Assembly: GCA_937926195.1 (NCBI GenBank)
Contig: CALEXZ010000174.1
Coordinates: 1-28,849, forward strand
Source of the DNA: an uncultured Actinomyces sp.
GTDB lineage: Bacteria > Actinomycetota > Actinomycetes > Actinomycetales > Actinomycetaceae
Reading direction: 5' to 3'
DNA length: 28,849 bases
The notes beneath the pieces are model-generated. The model was not told where the DNA came from. It was given only the letters and a program-made list of their open reading frames with translations, and ran no database searches. The position numbers were made by a program, and so were the translations under genes. Below are positions 21,406-28,849 of the stretch, piece by piece. The number at the start of each line of letters is the position of its first letter. Position 1 is the stretch's first letter.

Positions 21406-22914
21406 GTGAGCAGCACCGCCGTCACCGACGTCGTCAGCGACCTGAGGGACGCCCGTGTGGGCGTCGTCGGGCTCGGGCGCACGGGACTGGCCGTCATCGA
21501 CGTGCTCGCCACCTACGGCGCCCGTGTGAGCGTCTTCGACGCCCGCCAGGAGGCCCTCGAGTCCCTGGACGTGCGCGAGGGCGGACCGGTGGTCGCCGCC
21601 GTCGCGGGCGACGACGAGACGGTCGCCCGCGCCGTCGGCCAGGCCGACCTCGGCCTGCTCATCGTCTCGCCCGGTGTCGCCGCCACCGGCCCCGTCCTGA
21701 GGGCCGCGGCGGCGGCCGGCACCGAGACCTGGAGCGAGATCGAGCTCGCCTGGCGCCTGCAGCAGGCGACCCGCCCCAAGGTGCCCTGGATCGCCGTCAC
21801 CGGCACCGACGGCAAGACCACGACCGTCGGCATGCTCTCCGCCGTCCTGGAGGCCGCGGGCCTCACCGCCCCGGCGGTGGGCAACATCGGTCTCCCCGCG
21901 GTGAGCGTCGTCGCCGAGGGCCGCAGCGACGTTCTCGCCGTCGAGCTGTCGAGCTTCCAGCTGCACACCACCCGCACGCTCAGCCCGCTGGCCGCCGCCT
22001 GCCTCAACGTCGCGGCCGACCACCTCGACTGGCACGGCAGCCAGGAGGCCTACGCCGCCGACAAGGCGCGCGTCTACGCCCGCGCCCGCCGCGCCGCCGT
22101 CTACAACACCGCCGACCCCGCCACCCGGGCGATGGTCGAGCAGGCCGACGTCGTCGAGGGCTGCCGCGCCATCGGCTTCACCCTCGGGGTCCCCGGCCTG
22201 GGCCAGCTCGGCCTCGTCGAGGACGTCCTGGTCGACCGTGGCTGGCACGACGACCGCCGTCACCAGGGCCTGGAGCTGGCCACCCTGGCGGACCTCGCCC
22301 ACCTCGCGCCGGGCGGCGAGGCCGCTCGGCTGCCCGCCCACGTCGTCGCCGACGCCCTGGCCGGCGCCGCCCTGGCCCTGAGCCACGACGCCGTCCAGGC
22401 CGACCCGGCGGCGGTCGCCCGCGGCCTGCGCGCCTACGCACCCGGCGCCCACCGGCTCGTCACCGTCGCCCAGGCCGACGGCGTCACCTGGGTCGACGAC
22501 TCCAAGGCCACCAACACCCACTCCACGCAGGCCGCCCTGGCGGGCCTGCCCGAGGCCAGCGCCGTGTGGCTCGTGGGCGGTGACACCAAGGGGGCCGACC
22601 TGCACGAGCTCGTCGCGGCCGTGCGCACGCGTCTGCGCGCGGCCGTCGTGCTGGGGCGCGAGCAGGAGGCCGTCGTCGCCGCCCTGCGCGACGAGGCCCC
22701 CGGCCTGCCGCTGGTGCAGGTGCACCACGGCGAGGGCGCTGAGGTCATCAAGGCGGCCGTGCAGGCCGCTGCCGGCCTCGCCGAGCCGGGTGACACCGTC
22801 ATCCTCGCGCCCGCGGCCGCCTCCTGGGACCAGTTCCGCTCCTACGCCGAGCGCGGGGACCTCTTCGCCGCCGCCGCCAGGCGCCGGGCCGAGACCGGGA
22901 CGAAGGAGCAGTGA
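21406..22914 (+). CDS. murD: UDP-MurNAc-L-alanine--D-glutamate ligase
   Basis: MurD adds D-glutamate to UDP-MurNAc-L-Ala. The 502-residue protein has an N-terminal Rossmann part GVVGLGRTG, the P-loop GTDGKTTT at 133-140 (the usual asparagine is aspartate here), VELSSFQLH, LNVAADHLDWH and the C-terminal motifs WVDDSKATN and SWDQFRSYAERGDLF. The start is a GTG at 21406 with GAGGA 5 nt upstream; an open frame back to 21196 overlaps mraY and lacks homology, so it was discarded. The 110-bp gap from mraY contains TACGGT and TAGGAC boxes, but no convincing promoter. The stop lies between the AAGGAG and the ATG of ftsW. Confidence 0.94.
   Translation: MSSTAVTDVVSDLRDARVGVVGLGRTGLAVIDVLATYGARVSVFDARQEALESLDVREGGPVVAAVAGDDETVARAVGQADLGLLIVSPGVAATGPVLRAAAAAGTETWSEIELAWRLQQATRPKVPWIAVTGTDGKTTTVGMLSAVLEAAGLTAPAVGNIGLPAVSVVAEGRSDVLAVELSSFQLHTTRTLSPLAAACLNVAADHLDWHGSQEAYAADKARVYARARRAAVYNTADPATRAMVEQADVVEGCRAIGFTLGVPGLGQLGLVEDVLVDRGWHDDRRHQGLELATLADLAHLAPGGEAARLPAHVVADALAGAALALSHDAVQADPAAVARGLRAYAPGAHRLVTVAQADGVTWVDDSKATNTHSTQAALAGLPEASAVWLVGGDTKGADLHELVAAVRTRLRAAVVLGREQEAVVAALRDEAPGLPLVQVHHGEGAEVIKAAVQAAAGLAEPGDTVILAPAAASWDQFRSYAERGDLFAAAARRRAETGTKEQ
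22903..22908 (+). promoter_or_regulatory. Ribosome binding site that sets the ftsW start
   Basis: AAGGAG lies 8 nt before the ATG at 22917 but only 2 nt before the GTG at 22911. The spacing favours the ATG, although the GTG would give a GTGA overlap with the murD stop. Confidence 0.6.
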
Positions 22915-22916
22915 CG

Positions 22917-24203
22917 ATGAGCACCGCCACCACGACCACCCCCGCACGGCCGTTGCCTCGTGGCCCTCTCGCCTGGCTGCGCCGCCGCATGAGCGCCCCC
23001 GACGGCCCGCGTGAGGGTGAGAACGCGACGCTGAGCTACTACGCGCTGCTCGTGACGACCCTCTTCCTGCTCACCTTCGGCCTCATCATGGTCTTCTCGG
23101 TGCAGTCCGTCACCGAGGCGGCCGAGCACCGCAACGCCTTCTCCAGCTTCGCGCGCTACCTCGTCATCACGGCGGTCGCCCTGACGGGCATGATCCTGGT
23201 CTCGCGTGCCCCGGTCCGCTGGCTCAAACGCGTGTCCGTCGGTGCCCTCGTGCTCGCCGCCCTCATCCAGGTCCTCGTCTTCGTGCCGACGACGCGCGTG
23301 TGCCTGGGAGGCAACTGCAACTGGGTGAAGGTCCCGCTCATCGGCACCTTCCAGCCCTCGGAGTTCATCAAGCTCGGTGCGGCCCTCTACCTCGGGTGGG
23401 TCATCGCCACCAAGCCCCACTGGCTGCGCGGTGTGCGCTCGGTCCTGCTGAGGGTGCTCGTGCCCGTGGGCGTCGCTGTCGCCCTCGTCCTCGTCGGCGG
23501 GGACGTCGGCACCGTCGTCATCCTCGCCATGCTCATCGGCGCGTGCCTGTGGCTGGGCGGGCTCAGGTGGGGCTGGTTCGGCCTGCTCGGCGCCCTCGGG
23601 GCCGTCGGCTTCACCGCCGCCACCATGCTCTCGCTCAACCGCCGCGCCCGCATCCGGGCCTGGCTCGACCCCGACCGCGCCGATCCCCTGGGGATCGGCT
23701 ACCAGCCGGTCCACGGCCGCTACGCCCTGGGTACCGGCGGGCTCACCGGAGTCGGTCCCGGCTCCTCGCGCCAGAAGTGGGGCTACCTCACCCAGGCGGA
23801 CTCCGACTACATCTTCGCCGTGCTCGGCGAGGAGTTCGGTCTCGTGGGCACCTTGATCGTCATCACCCTGTTCCTCATCATCGGGTGGTGCTGCATGCGC
23901 ATCATGCGCCGCTCGTCCGACCGCTACGTCAAGGTCGTCACCGGCGGCATCATGACGTGGATCGTGGGCCAGGCCCTGGTCAACATGAGTGTCGTCGTCG
24001 GTCTGCTGCCGGTGCTGGGCGTGCCGCTGCCGCTGGTGAGCGCAGGCGGCTCCTCCCTCGTCCTCGTCCTGCTCGCCGTGGGCGTCCTGCTCGCCTTCGC
24101 CAGGCGTGAGCCGGGGGCCGAGGAGGCCTTCGCCGCGAGGGCGGGCGCTGTGCGCCGTACCCTGGCGGTGATCTCACCCCAGAGGAGGAACCGTGCCTCA
24201 TGA
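22917..24203 (+). CDS. ftsW: Septal peptidoglycan glycosyltransferase FtsW
   Basis: FtsW is the SEDS-family polymerase that links lipid II into septal glycan strands together with FtsI. The 428-residue protein has a cytoplasmic N-terminus of about 40 residues and about ten transmembrane helices. SEDS signatures are present: NWVKVPLIGTFQPSEFIKL, IGYQPVHGRYALGTGGL, GPGSSRQKWGYL, DSDYIFAVLGEEFG with the conserved acidic residue at 297, and LPLVSAGGSSL near the end. The basic tail follows the last helix. The start was chosen by ribosome site spacing. The end overlaps murG by 11 nt. Confidence 0.95.
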   Translation: MSTATTTTPARPLPRGPLAWLRRRMSAPDGPREGENATLSYYALLVTTLFLLTFGLIMVFSVQSVTEAAEHRNAFSSFARYLVITAVALTGMILVSRAPVRWLKRVSVGALVLAALIQVLVFVPTTRVCLGGNCNWVKVPLIGTFQPSEFIKLGAALYLGWVIATKPHWLRGVRSVLLRVLVPVGVAVALVLVGGDVGTVVILAMLIGACLWLGGLRWGWFGLLGALGAVGFTAATMLSLNRRARIRAWLDPDRADPLGIGYQPVHGRYALGTGGLTGVGPGSSRQKWGYLTQADSDYIFAVLGEEFGLVGTLIVITLFLIIGWCCMRIMRRSSDRYVKVVTGGIMTWIVGQALVNMSVVVGLLPVLGVPLPLVSAGGSSLVLVLLAVGVLLAFARREPGAEEAFAARAGAVRRTLAVISPQRRNRAS

Positions 24204-25422
24204 CCTTGCCGGCGCCCCGGGCGCGCCCGACGCCGCCGCACACCGCCCGTTGCGCGTCCTGCTGGCAGGAGGGGGCACGGCAGGGCACGTCAACCCGCTG
24301 CTGGCCACCGCCGCAGCCCTGCGCGACGCCGCCTCAGGCGGCGACCCGCGTACCGAGATCCTCGTGCTGGGCACCGCGCAGGGCCTGGAGGCACGCCTGG
24401 TGCCCGAGGCCGGCTACGAGCTCGCCCGGGTGCCCCGGGTGCCGATGCCCAGACGACCCGGCGGGGATCTGCTGCGCCTGCCCGGCAGGCTCAGGGCCGC
24501 CGTGCGCGCCGCCTCGGCGGCGATCGAGCGGGTGGGGGCGGACGTCGTCGTCGGCTTCGGTGGCTACGTCTCCACACCCGCCTACCTCGCGGCCCGGCGC
24601 GCGGGGGTGCCCGTCGTCATCCACGAGCAGAACGCCCGCCCGGGCCTGGCCAACCGGCTCGGTGCCCGCTGGGCGGCCGGGGTGGCCCTCACCTTCGCCT
24701 CCACGCCCCTGGCCGCCTCACGGCGTCACGGTGGGCGCACCCTCACCACCGGCCTGCCGCTGCGGCCGGCCGTGGCCGAGCTCGTCGCCAGGCGCTCCAC
24801 CGAGGAGGGGGCCCGCGCCGCGCGGGCCGAGGGCGCCGTCGCGCTCGGCCTGGACCCCGCCTCGCCCACGATCCTCGTCACGGGGGGGTCACTGGGCGCC
24901 CAGCACCTCAACGAGGTCCTCGCCCGGTCCCTGGGCGACCTGAGCGCCGGGATCCAGGTGCTGCACCTGACCGGCCGGGGCAAGGATGCGCCCGTGCGCG
25001 AGGCCCTCGCTCAGGCCCTCGCCTCCGGCAGGGCCCCGGCGGACCTCGCCGGGCGCTACCACGTGCTGGACTACCTCACCGCCATGGAGCAGGCCTACGC
25101 CTGCGCCGACGGCGTCATCTGCCGCTCCGGTGCCGGGACCGTCGCCGAGCTGACGGCGCTGGGTCTGCCCGCCCTCTACGTGCCGCTGCCCGTGGGCAAC
25201 GGGGAGCAGCGTCTCAACGCCGCCGACTGCGTGTCCGCGGGCGGCGGGCTGCTCGTGGCCGACGCCGACCTCGGACCCCAGGACGTCACCGGCTTCGTGG
25301 CACTCGTCAGCGACCCCGACAGGCGGGCGGCCGCCTCCGCCGCCGCGGCGAGCACCGGCGTACGTGACGGCGCCGACCGCCTGGCCGACCTCATCCGCAC
25401 CGTCGCCGCCCAGCGCGGCTGA
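24193..25422 (+). CDS. murG: Undecaprenyl-PP-MurNAc-pentapeptide N-acetylglucosaminyltransferase
   Basis: MurG adds GlcNAc to lipid I to form lipid II at the inner face of the membrane. The 409-residue GT-B protein shows the N-terminal glycine loop LAGGGTAGHVNPLL (24-37), a central GFGGYVSTPAYLAARR, IHEQNARPGLANRLG, the second loop GGSLGAQHLNEV, and the UDP-GlcNAc site CRSGAGTVAELTALGLPALYVPLP followed by GEQRLNA. A 19-residue Ala/Pro leader precedes the fold. The GTG start at 24193 has AGGAGG 4 nt upstream and overlaps ftsW by 11 nt. murC follows after 12 nt. Confidence 0.95.
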   Translation: MPHDLAGAPGAPDAAAHRPLRVLLAGGGTAGHVNPLLATAAALRDAASGGDPRTEILVLGTAQGLEARLVPEAGYELARVPRVPMPRRPGGDLLRLPGRLRAAVRAASAAIERVGADVVVGFGGYVSTPAYLAARRAGVPVVIHEQNARPGLANRLGARWAAGVALTFASTPLAASRRHGGRTLTTGLPLRPAVAELVARRSTEEGARAARAEGAVALGLDPASPTILVTGGSLGAQHLNEVLARSLGDLSAGIQVLHLTGRGKDAPVREALAQALASGRAPADLAGRYHVLDYLTAMEQAYACADGVICRSGAGTVAELTALGLPALYVPLPVGNGEQRLNAADCVSAGGGLLVADADLGPQDVTGFVALVSDPDRRAAASAAAASTGVRDGADRLADLIRTVAAQRG

Positions 25423-25434
25423 AGGAGACCCAGC

Positions 25435-26913
25435 ATGAGCACACCCGTCGTGCCCGAGCGCCCGCTGACCGGACGTGCCTTCCACCTCATCGGGGTGGGA
25501 GGCGCAGGCATGAGCGTCGTCGCCGAGCTCCTGGCCGAGCAGGGAGCCCGCGTCACGGGCTCCGACGCCAACGGCGGGACGGCCTTCGAGCGCCTGCAGG
25601 GCGAGGGCCTGGGCGTCGTCCTGGGGCACGCGGCCCAGAACGTGCCCGGTGAGGCGGTCGTCGTCGTCTCCACCGCCATCAAGGACACGAACCCGGAGCT
25701 GGCGGTCGCGCGCGAGCGCGGCCAGGAGGTGCTCCACCGCTCCCAGGCCCTGGCCCTGGCCGCCGCCGGGCGCCGCTTCGTCGCCGTCGCCGGCGCCCAC
25801 GGCAAGACGACGACCTCGGGCATGCTCGCCCAGGCCCTGACCCAGGCGGGCGAGGACCCCTCCTTTGCCGTCGGCGGGGTGGTGAGCGCCCTCGGCAAGG
25901 GGGCGCACGTGGGCACCGGCGTGGCCTTCGTCGCGGAGGCGGACGAGTCGGATGCCTCCTTCCTCAGCTACACGCCCGCGATCGAGCTCGTGACGAACAT
26001 CGAGCCGGACCACCTCGACACCTACGGCACCGCTGAGGCCTTCGAGCAGGCCTTCGTCGACTTCGCCCACCGGCTCGTGCCCGGCGGCCTGCTCATCGCC
26101 TGCGGCGACGACCCCGGGGCCCTGCGCCTGGCGGTCGCGGCCGCCCAGGAGGGGCTGCGCGTCGTCACCTTCGGCACCTGCGCCCTCGAGGCGCTGCCCG
26201 GTGCCCGTCTCGTCGGCGAGGCCCACGTCCAGCTCACCGTCCTGGAGCGCACCGACGGCGCCACCCGCTCGCGCCTCACCCGGTGGCAGGCCGGGCCGCA
26301 GGGGCAGGCGGTCGCGGGCGAGAGCGTCGGGCTGAGCCTCGCCGTCCCGGGCGACCACGTGGCCCTGGACGCGGCGGGCGCCTGGGCGGCGGGCCTTGAG
26401 CTCGGCGTCGACGGCGGCGTCATGGCCGCCGCCCTGGGCACCTTCGGGGGCACCCGGCGCCGTTTCGAGGACCGTGGTGAGGCGGGCGGGGTGCGGGTCG
26501 TCGACGACTACGCGCACCACCCCACCGAGATCGCGGCCCTGCTCACCGCGGCGCGCGCGGTCGCCGACGCGCGCGGCGGCCGGGTGCTCGTCCTCTTCCA
26601 GCCGCACCTGTTCTCCCGCACCCTCAGTTTCGCCGACCGCTTCGGTCAGGCCCTGGGCCTGGCGGACGAGGTCGTCGTCACCGCCGTCTACCCGGCGCGC
26701 GAGACCCAGGAGCAGTTCCCGCAGGTCACCGGCGAGACCGTCTCCTGCCGCGTGCCCGGCTCGGCGCGCTACGTCGCAGACCGCGAGCAGGCCGCCCGGG
26801 CGCTGGCCGACGAGGCGCGTCGCGGCGACCTGCTGCTGACCGTGGGGGCGGGTGACGTCACGGAGATGGCCGACGTCGTCGTGCAGCGGCTGGCGCACCG
26901 GGGTGGGCTGTGA
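25435..26913 (+). CDS. murC: UDP-N-acetylmuramate--L-alanine ligase
   Basis: MurC adds L-alanine to UDP-MurNAc, the first amino acid of the stem peptide. The 492-residue protein has the N-terminal nucleotide fold HLIGVGGAGMS (17-27), the P-loop GAHGKTTT at 120-127, EADESDASFL, VTNIEPDHLDTYG, GGTRRRFEDRG, VDDYAHHPTEI and FQPHLFSRT, all typical of MurC. AAGGAGA lies 6 nt before the ATG. Its stop overlaps the ftsQ GTG by 4 nt (GTGA), indicating translational coupling. Confidence 0.96.
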   Translation: MSTPVVPERPLTGRAFHLIGVGGAGMSVVAELLAEQGARVTGSDANGGTAFERLQGEGLGVVLGHAAQNVPGEAVVVVSTAIKDTNPELAVARERGQEVLHRSQALALAAAGRRFVAVAGAHGKTTTSGMLAQALTQAGEDPSFAVGGVVSALGKGAHVGTGVAFVAEADESDASFLSYTPAIELVTNIEPDHLDTYGTAEAFEQAFVDFAHRLVPGGLLIACGDDPGALRLAVAAAQEGLRVVTFGTCALEALPGARLVGEAHVQLTVLERTDGATRSRLTRWQAGPQGQAVAGESVGLSLAVPGDHVALDAAGAWAAGLELGVDGGVMAAALGTFGGTRRRFEDRGEAGGVRVVDDYAHHPTEIAALLTAARAVADARGGRVLVLFQPHLFSRTLSFADRFGQALGLADEVVVTAVYPARETQEQFPQVTGETVSCRVPGSARYVADREQAARALADEARRGDLLLTVGAGDVTEMADVVVQRLAHRGGL

Positions 26914-27890
26914 GGAAGCCCCGGGCACCGCGCCCGGAGCTGCCGGCCTCCCCGGAGCAGGCGCAGCCGTACGACACCTCGCCGGATGCTGCGGGTCCCG
27001 ACCTCCGCGACGCTGAGCGCCGACCGGCGAGCGGCACGCGTCACGGGCGGGAGACCGGGCGCGGGCAGGCTGACGCGCTGATCCTCTTCGGGCGCAGCCA
27101 CCGTGAGCTCACCGACCCCGAGGGCGCCCGCTCCCAGCGCGCCGGGCGCGACCGTGTCGTGTCCACCGGGCTGGAGGACCGGCGCCGTGAGCGCAGGCGC
27201 GCCCTGCGCCGCCTGAGGCTGCGGCGGCTGGGAGCGGTGCTGCTGGCGGCGGGAGCGGTGGCCGCCCTCGTGTGGGTCATCGGCTTCTCACCCGTGCTGG
27301 CGCTGCGGGGCGAGGACGTGCGGGTCACCGGGTCGGACGGGACGGTGGACGTCGCGCAGGTGCGCGAGGCCCTGGCCGCCTACGAGGGGACCTCGCTCGT
27401 GCGCCTGGACGTGTCCGAGATGGGGCGGGACGTGGCTGAGGCGCTCGTGCGCGTGCGCGCGGCCCAGGTGACGCGCCGCTGGCCCAACGGGGTGGAGGTG
27501 GCGCTCACCATGCGCGTGCCGGTGGCGGCGCGCGAGACCGAGGCCGGCTACGAGGTCCTCGACGGGGAGGCGGTCGTGCTCGAGGTGGTCGCCTCGGCCC
27601 CCCAGGGGCTGGCGATGATCACCCACGAGGGTGAGGAGTCTCTCAGGCAGGACCAGGTGACGGCGGTGGCGCTTGTCGTCGGCTCGCTGGACGCCGACAC
27701 CCGGGCGCAGGTCCTCAGCGCCTCGGCCTCGGCCACCGGTCAGGTGACGCTCGTGCTGGCCAGCGGCGCCACGGTCCGCTGGGGGGACACGTCGCAGTCG
27801 GCGCTCAAGGCGGAGGTCCTGCGCTCACTGCTCACGCGTACGGCCAGCACCTACGACGTGTCGAGCCCGCACAGTCCCACGACGTCCTGA
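26910..27890 (+). CDS. ftsQ: Cell division protein FtsQ
   Basis: FtsQ is a bitopic divisome protein that links early and late division proteins outside the membrane. The 326-residue protein has a long, charged and probably disordered cytoplasmic part (1-105, with an Arg-rich run at 91-106), a single transmembrane helix (about 107-126) and an extracellular POTRA domain from about 130 (FSPVLALRGEDVRVTG) to 200, then the FtsQ domain with RRWPNGVEVAL and a conserved YEVLDGEAVVLE. The GTG start overlaps the murC stop; a GGGGTGGG run serves as a weak ribosome site. The tail is Ser/Thr-rich. ftsZ follows after 208 bp. Confidence 0.92.
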   Translation: MRKPRAPRPELPASPEQAQPYDTSPDAAGPDLRDAERRPASGTRHGRETGRGQADALILFGRSHRELTDPEGARSQRAGRDRVVSTGLEDRRRERRRALRRLRLRRLGAVLLAAGAVAALVWVIGFSPVLALRGEDVRVTGSDGTVDVAQVREALAAYEGTSLVRLDVSEMGRDVAEALVRVRAAQVTRRWPNGVEVALTMRVPVAARETEAGYEVLDGEAVVLEVVASAPQGLAMITHEGEESLRQDQVTAVALVVGSLDADTRAQVLSASASATGQVTLVLASGATVRWGDTSQSALKAEVLRSLLTRTASTYDVSSPHSPTTS

Positions 27891-28002
27891 GTGCTCACGC
27901 GCCGGCTCGGGCCCGGTGTCCCGCGCCCGCGCGAGCAGTCCGGGCGTGTCTGACGAACACGCCGGAGCAAATCCGTGCACAGGCCAGCGGTGGCCCCTAG
28001 CG

Positions 28003-28060
28003 TTGGCCACGTCATCGGAAGAATGACATAAGTATAAACCTTCACTTGAGGTTGAGGTTT
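28003..28060 (+). promoter_or_regulatory. Candidate ftsZ promoter and operator
   Basis: This is the most AT-rich stretch near the cluster. TTGGCC (28003-28008) and CATAAG (28027-28032) could be -35 and -10 at 18-bp spacing; TATAAA (28033-28038) is an alternative -10. Next come AAACCT (28036-28041), tandem TTGAGG at 28046-28057 and AGGTTT (28055-28060), giving outer arms AAACCT/AGGTTT that could bind a regulator. GTGGCC/GGCCAC arms (27990-27995 and 28005-28010) lie upstream. The first part of the gap (27891-27989) shows nothing clear. Confidence 0.5.
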
Positions 28061-28098
28061 CAGGGGAGCCCACCGGGCTCGCGGACGCGGAGGCAGCA

Positions 28099-28849
28099 GT
28101 GGCGGAGACCCAGCACTACCAGGCAGTGATCAAGGTCGTCGGAGTCGGCGGAGGCGGTGTCAACGCCGTCAACCGCATGATCGAGGCGGGCCTGCGTGGC
28201 GTGGAGTTCATCGCCGTCAACACCGACGCCCAGGCGCTGCTCATGTCCGACGCCGACACCAAGCTCGACGTCGGCCGGGACCTCACGCGGGGCCTGGGCG
28301 CCGGCGCCGACCCCTCCATCGGGCGCAAGGCCGCCGAGGACCACGAGGACGACATCCGCGAGGCCCTGGAGGGCGCGGACATGGTCTTCGTCACCGCCGG
28401 CGAGGGCGGCGGCACCGGCACGGGCGCCGCCCCCGTCGTCGCCCGGGTCGCCCGCGAGCTGGGCGCCCTGACCATCGGCGTGGTCACCCGCCCCTTCGCC
28501 TTCGAGGGCCGCCGCCGCGCCACCCAGGCCGAGGACGGCGTCACCAACCTGCGCGCCGAGGTCGACACCCTCATTGTCATCCCCAACGACCGCCTCCTGC
28601 AGATCGCCGACCGCAACATCAGCGTCGTGGACGCCTTCAAGCAGGCGGACCAGGTCCTGCTCCAGGGCGTCCAGGGCATCACCGAGCTCATCACCACGCC
28701 CGGCCTCATCAACGTCGACTTCAACGACGTCAAGTCCGTCATGCAGGACGCGGGCAGTGCCCTCATGGGTATCGGCTCCGCCACGGGGGAGGGGCGCGCC
28801 CTGGCCGCCACCGAGCAGGCCATCGCCTCCCCGCTGCTGGAGTCCTCCA
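28099..28849 (+). CDS. ftsZ: Cell division GTPase FtsZ, C-terminus outside window
   Basis: FtsZ is the tubulin-like GTPase that forms the cytokinetic ring. The first 250 residues are present: AVIKVVGVGGGGVNAV (9-24), NTDAQAL, the tubulin signature GGGTGTG at 103-109, RPFAFEGRRR, NDRLL, and the synergy loop NVDFNDVKSVM (205-215). The C-terminal part of the GTPase domain, the linker and the tail peptide are cut off. The GTG at 28099 was chosen because CGGAGG lies 5 nt upstream and the conserved core begins nine residues later. The upstream promoter region suggests ftsZ can be transcribed apart from the long cluster. Confidence 0.97.
   Translation, partial: MAETQHYQAVIKVVGVGGGGVNAVNRMIEAGLRGVEFIAVNTDAQALLMSDADTKLDVGRDLTRGLGAGADPSIGRKAAEDHEDDIREALEGADMVFVTAGEGGGTGTGAAPVVARVARELGALTIGVVTRPFAFEGRRRATQAEDGVTNLRAEVDTLIVIPNDRLLQIADRNISVVDAFKQADQVLLQGVQGITELITTPGLINVDFNDVKSVMQDAGSALMGIGSATGEGRALAATEQAIASPLLESS

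Noticed and set aside
24200..24943. ATG at 24200 as a separate gene at the ftsW/murG junction
   Set aside because: It is in a different frame from murG; the murG frame from GTG 24193 carries the conserved glycine loop and has the ribosome site.

Overview
The window is very GC-rich, with G or C at nearly all third codon positions. It carries an actinobacterial division and cell wall (dcw) cluster ending at ftsZ. The flanking genes (a DUF3040 membrane protein before mraZ, an actinobacterial-type HelD, a PAC2 protein, and dapB and dapA on either side of a divergent acetyltransferase gene) point to a high-GC Gram-positive of the Actinomyces type. The genus is inferred from gene order and protein style; no search was run.

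Left part (1-1551): a lipoprotein gene cut by the window edge and a five-helix membrane protein, both on the minus strand and not recognised. The lipoprotein gene even contains a TTA codon, so this looks like accessory DNA. A possible 35-codon leader ORF containing a terminator-like hairpin precedes the membrane protein gene.

Middle part (1552-12506): dapB and dapA (the first two committed DAP/lysine steps) lie on the plus strand with a GNAT acetyltransferase between them on the minus strand. Next come fadD (acyl-CoA ligase, with a 10-bp-arm palindrome upstream), helD (RNA polymerase recycling ATPase), a PAC2-family gene, a spermidine-synthase-like gene, dinB (DNA polymerase IV) and a DUF3040 membrane protein. 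The helD/PAC2 gap holds a perfect 32-bp palindrome and a second large hairpin. Several genes have a TAnnnT box only 6-8 nt before the start codon and no usable Shine-Dalgarno sequence, which suggests leaderless mRNAs. The spermidine-synthase-like gene and dinB appear to share one overlapping bidirectional promoter.

Right part (12507-28849): a 443-bp non-coding region holds a polypyrimidine tract with repeated CCTCCAC, a strong terminator, and an mraZ promoter overlaid by four GTGG/CTGG boxes at exact 10-bp spacing (a MraZ operator). Then follow mraZ, rsmH, ftsL, ftsI, murE, murF, mraY, murD, ftsW, murG, murC, ftsQ and ftsZ (cut by the window end). Most junctions overlap (ATGA or GTGA) or are a few bases apart. 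The exceptions are mraZ-rsmH, ftsI-murE, mraY-murD and ftsQ-ftsZ. The cluster makes UDP-MurNAc-pentapeptide (MurC, D, E, F), lipid I and lipid II (MraY, MurG), polymerises and cross-links septal peptidoglycan (FtsW, FtsI) and provides divisome scaffolding (FtsL, FtsQ, FtsZ). No tRNA, rRNA, CRISPR array, insertion sequence or prophage gene was seen. The genes are mostly conventional; the less expected signals are in the non-coding DNA.
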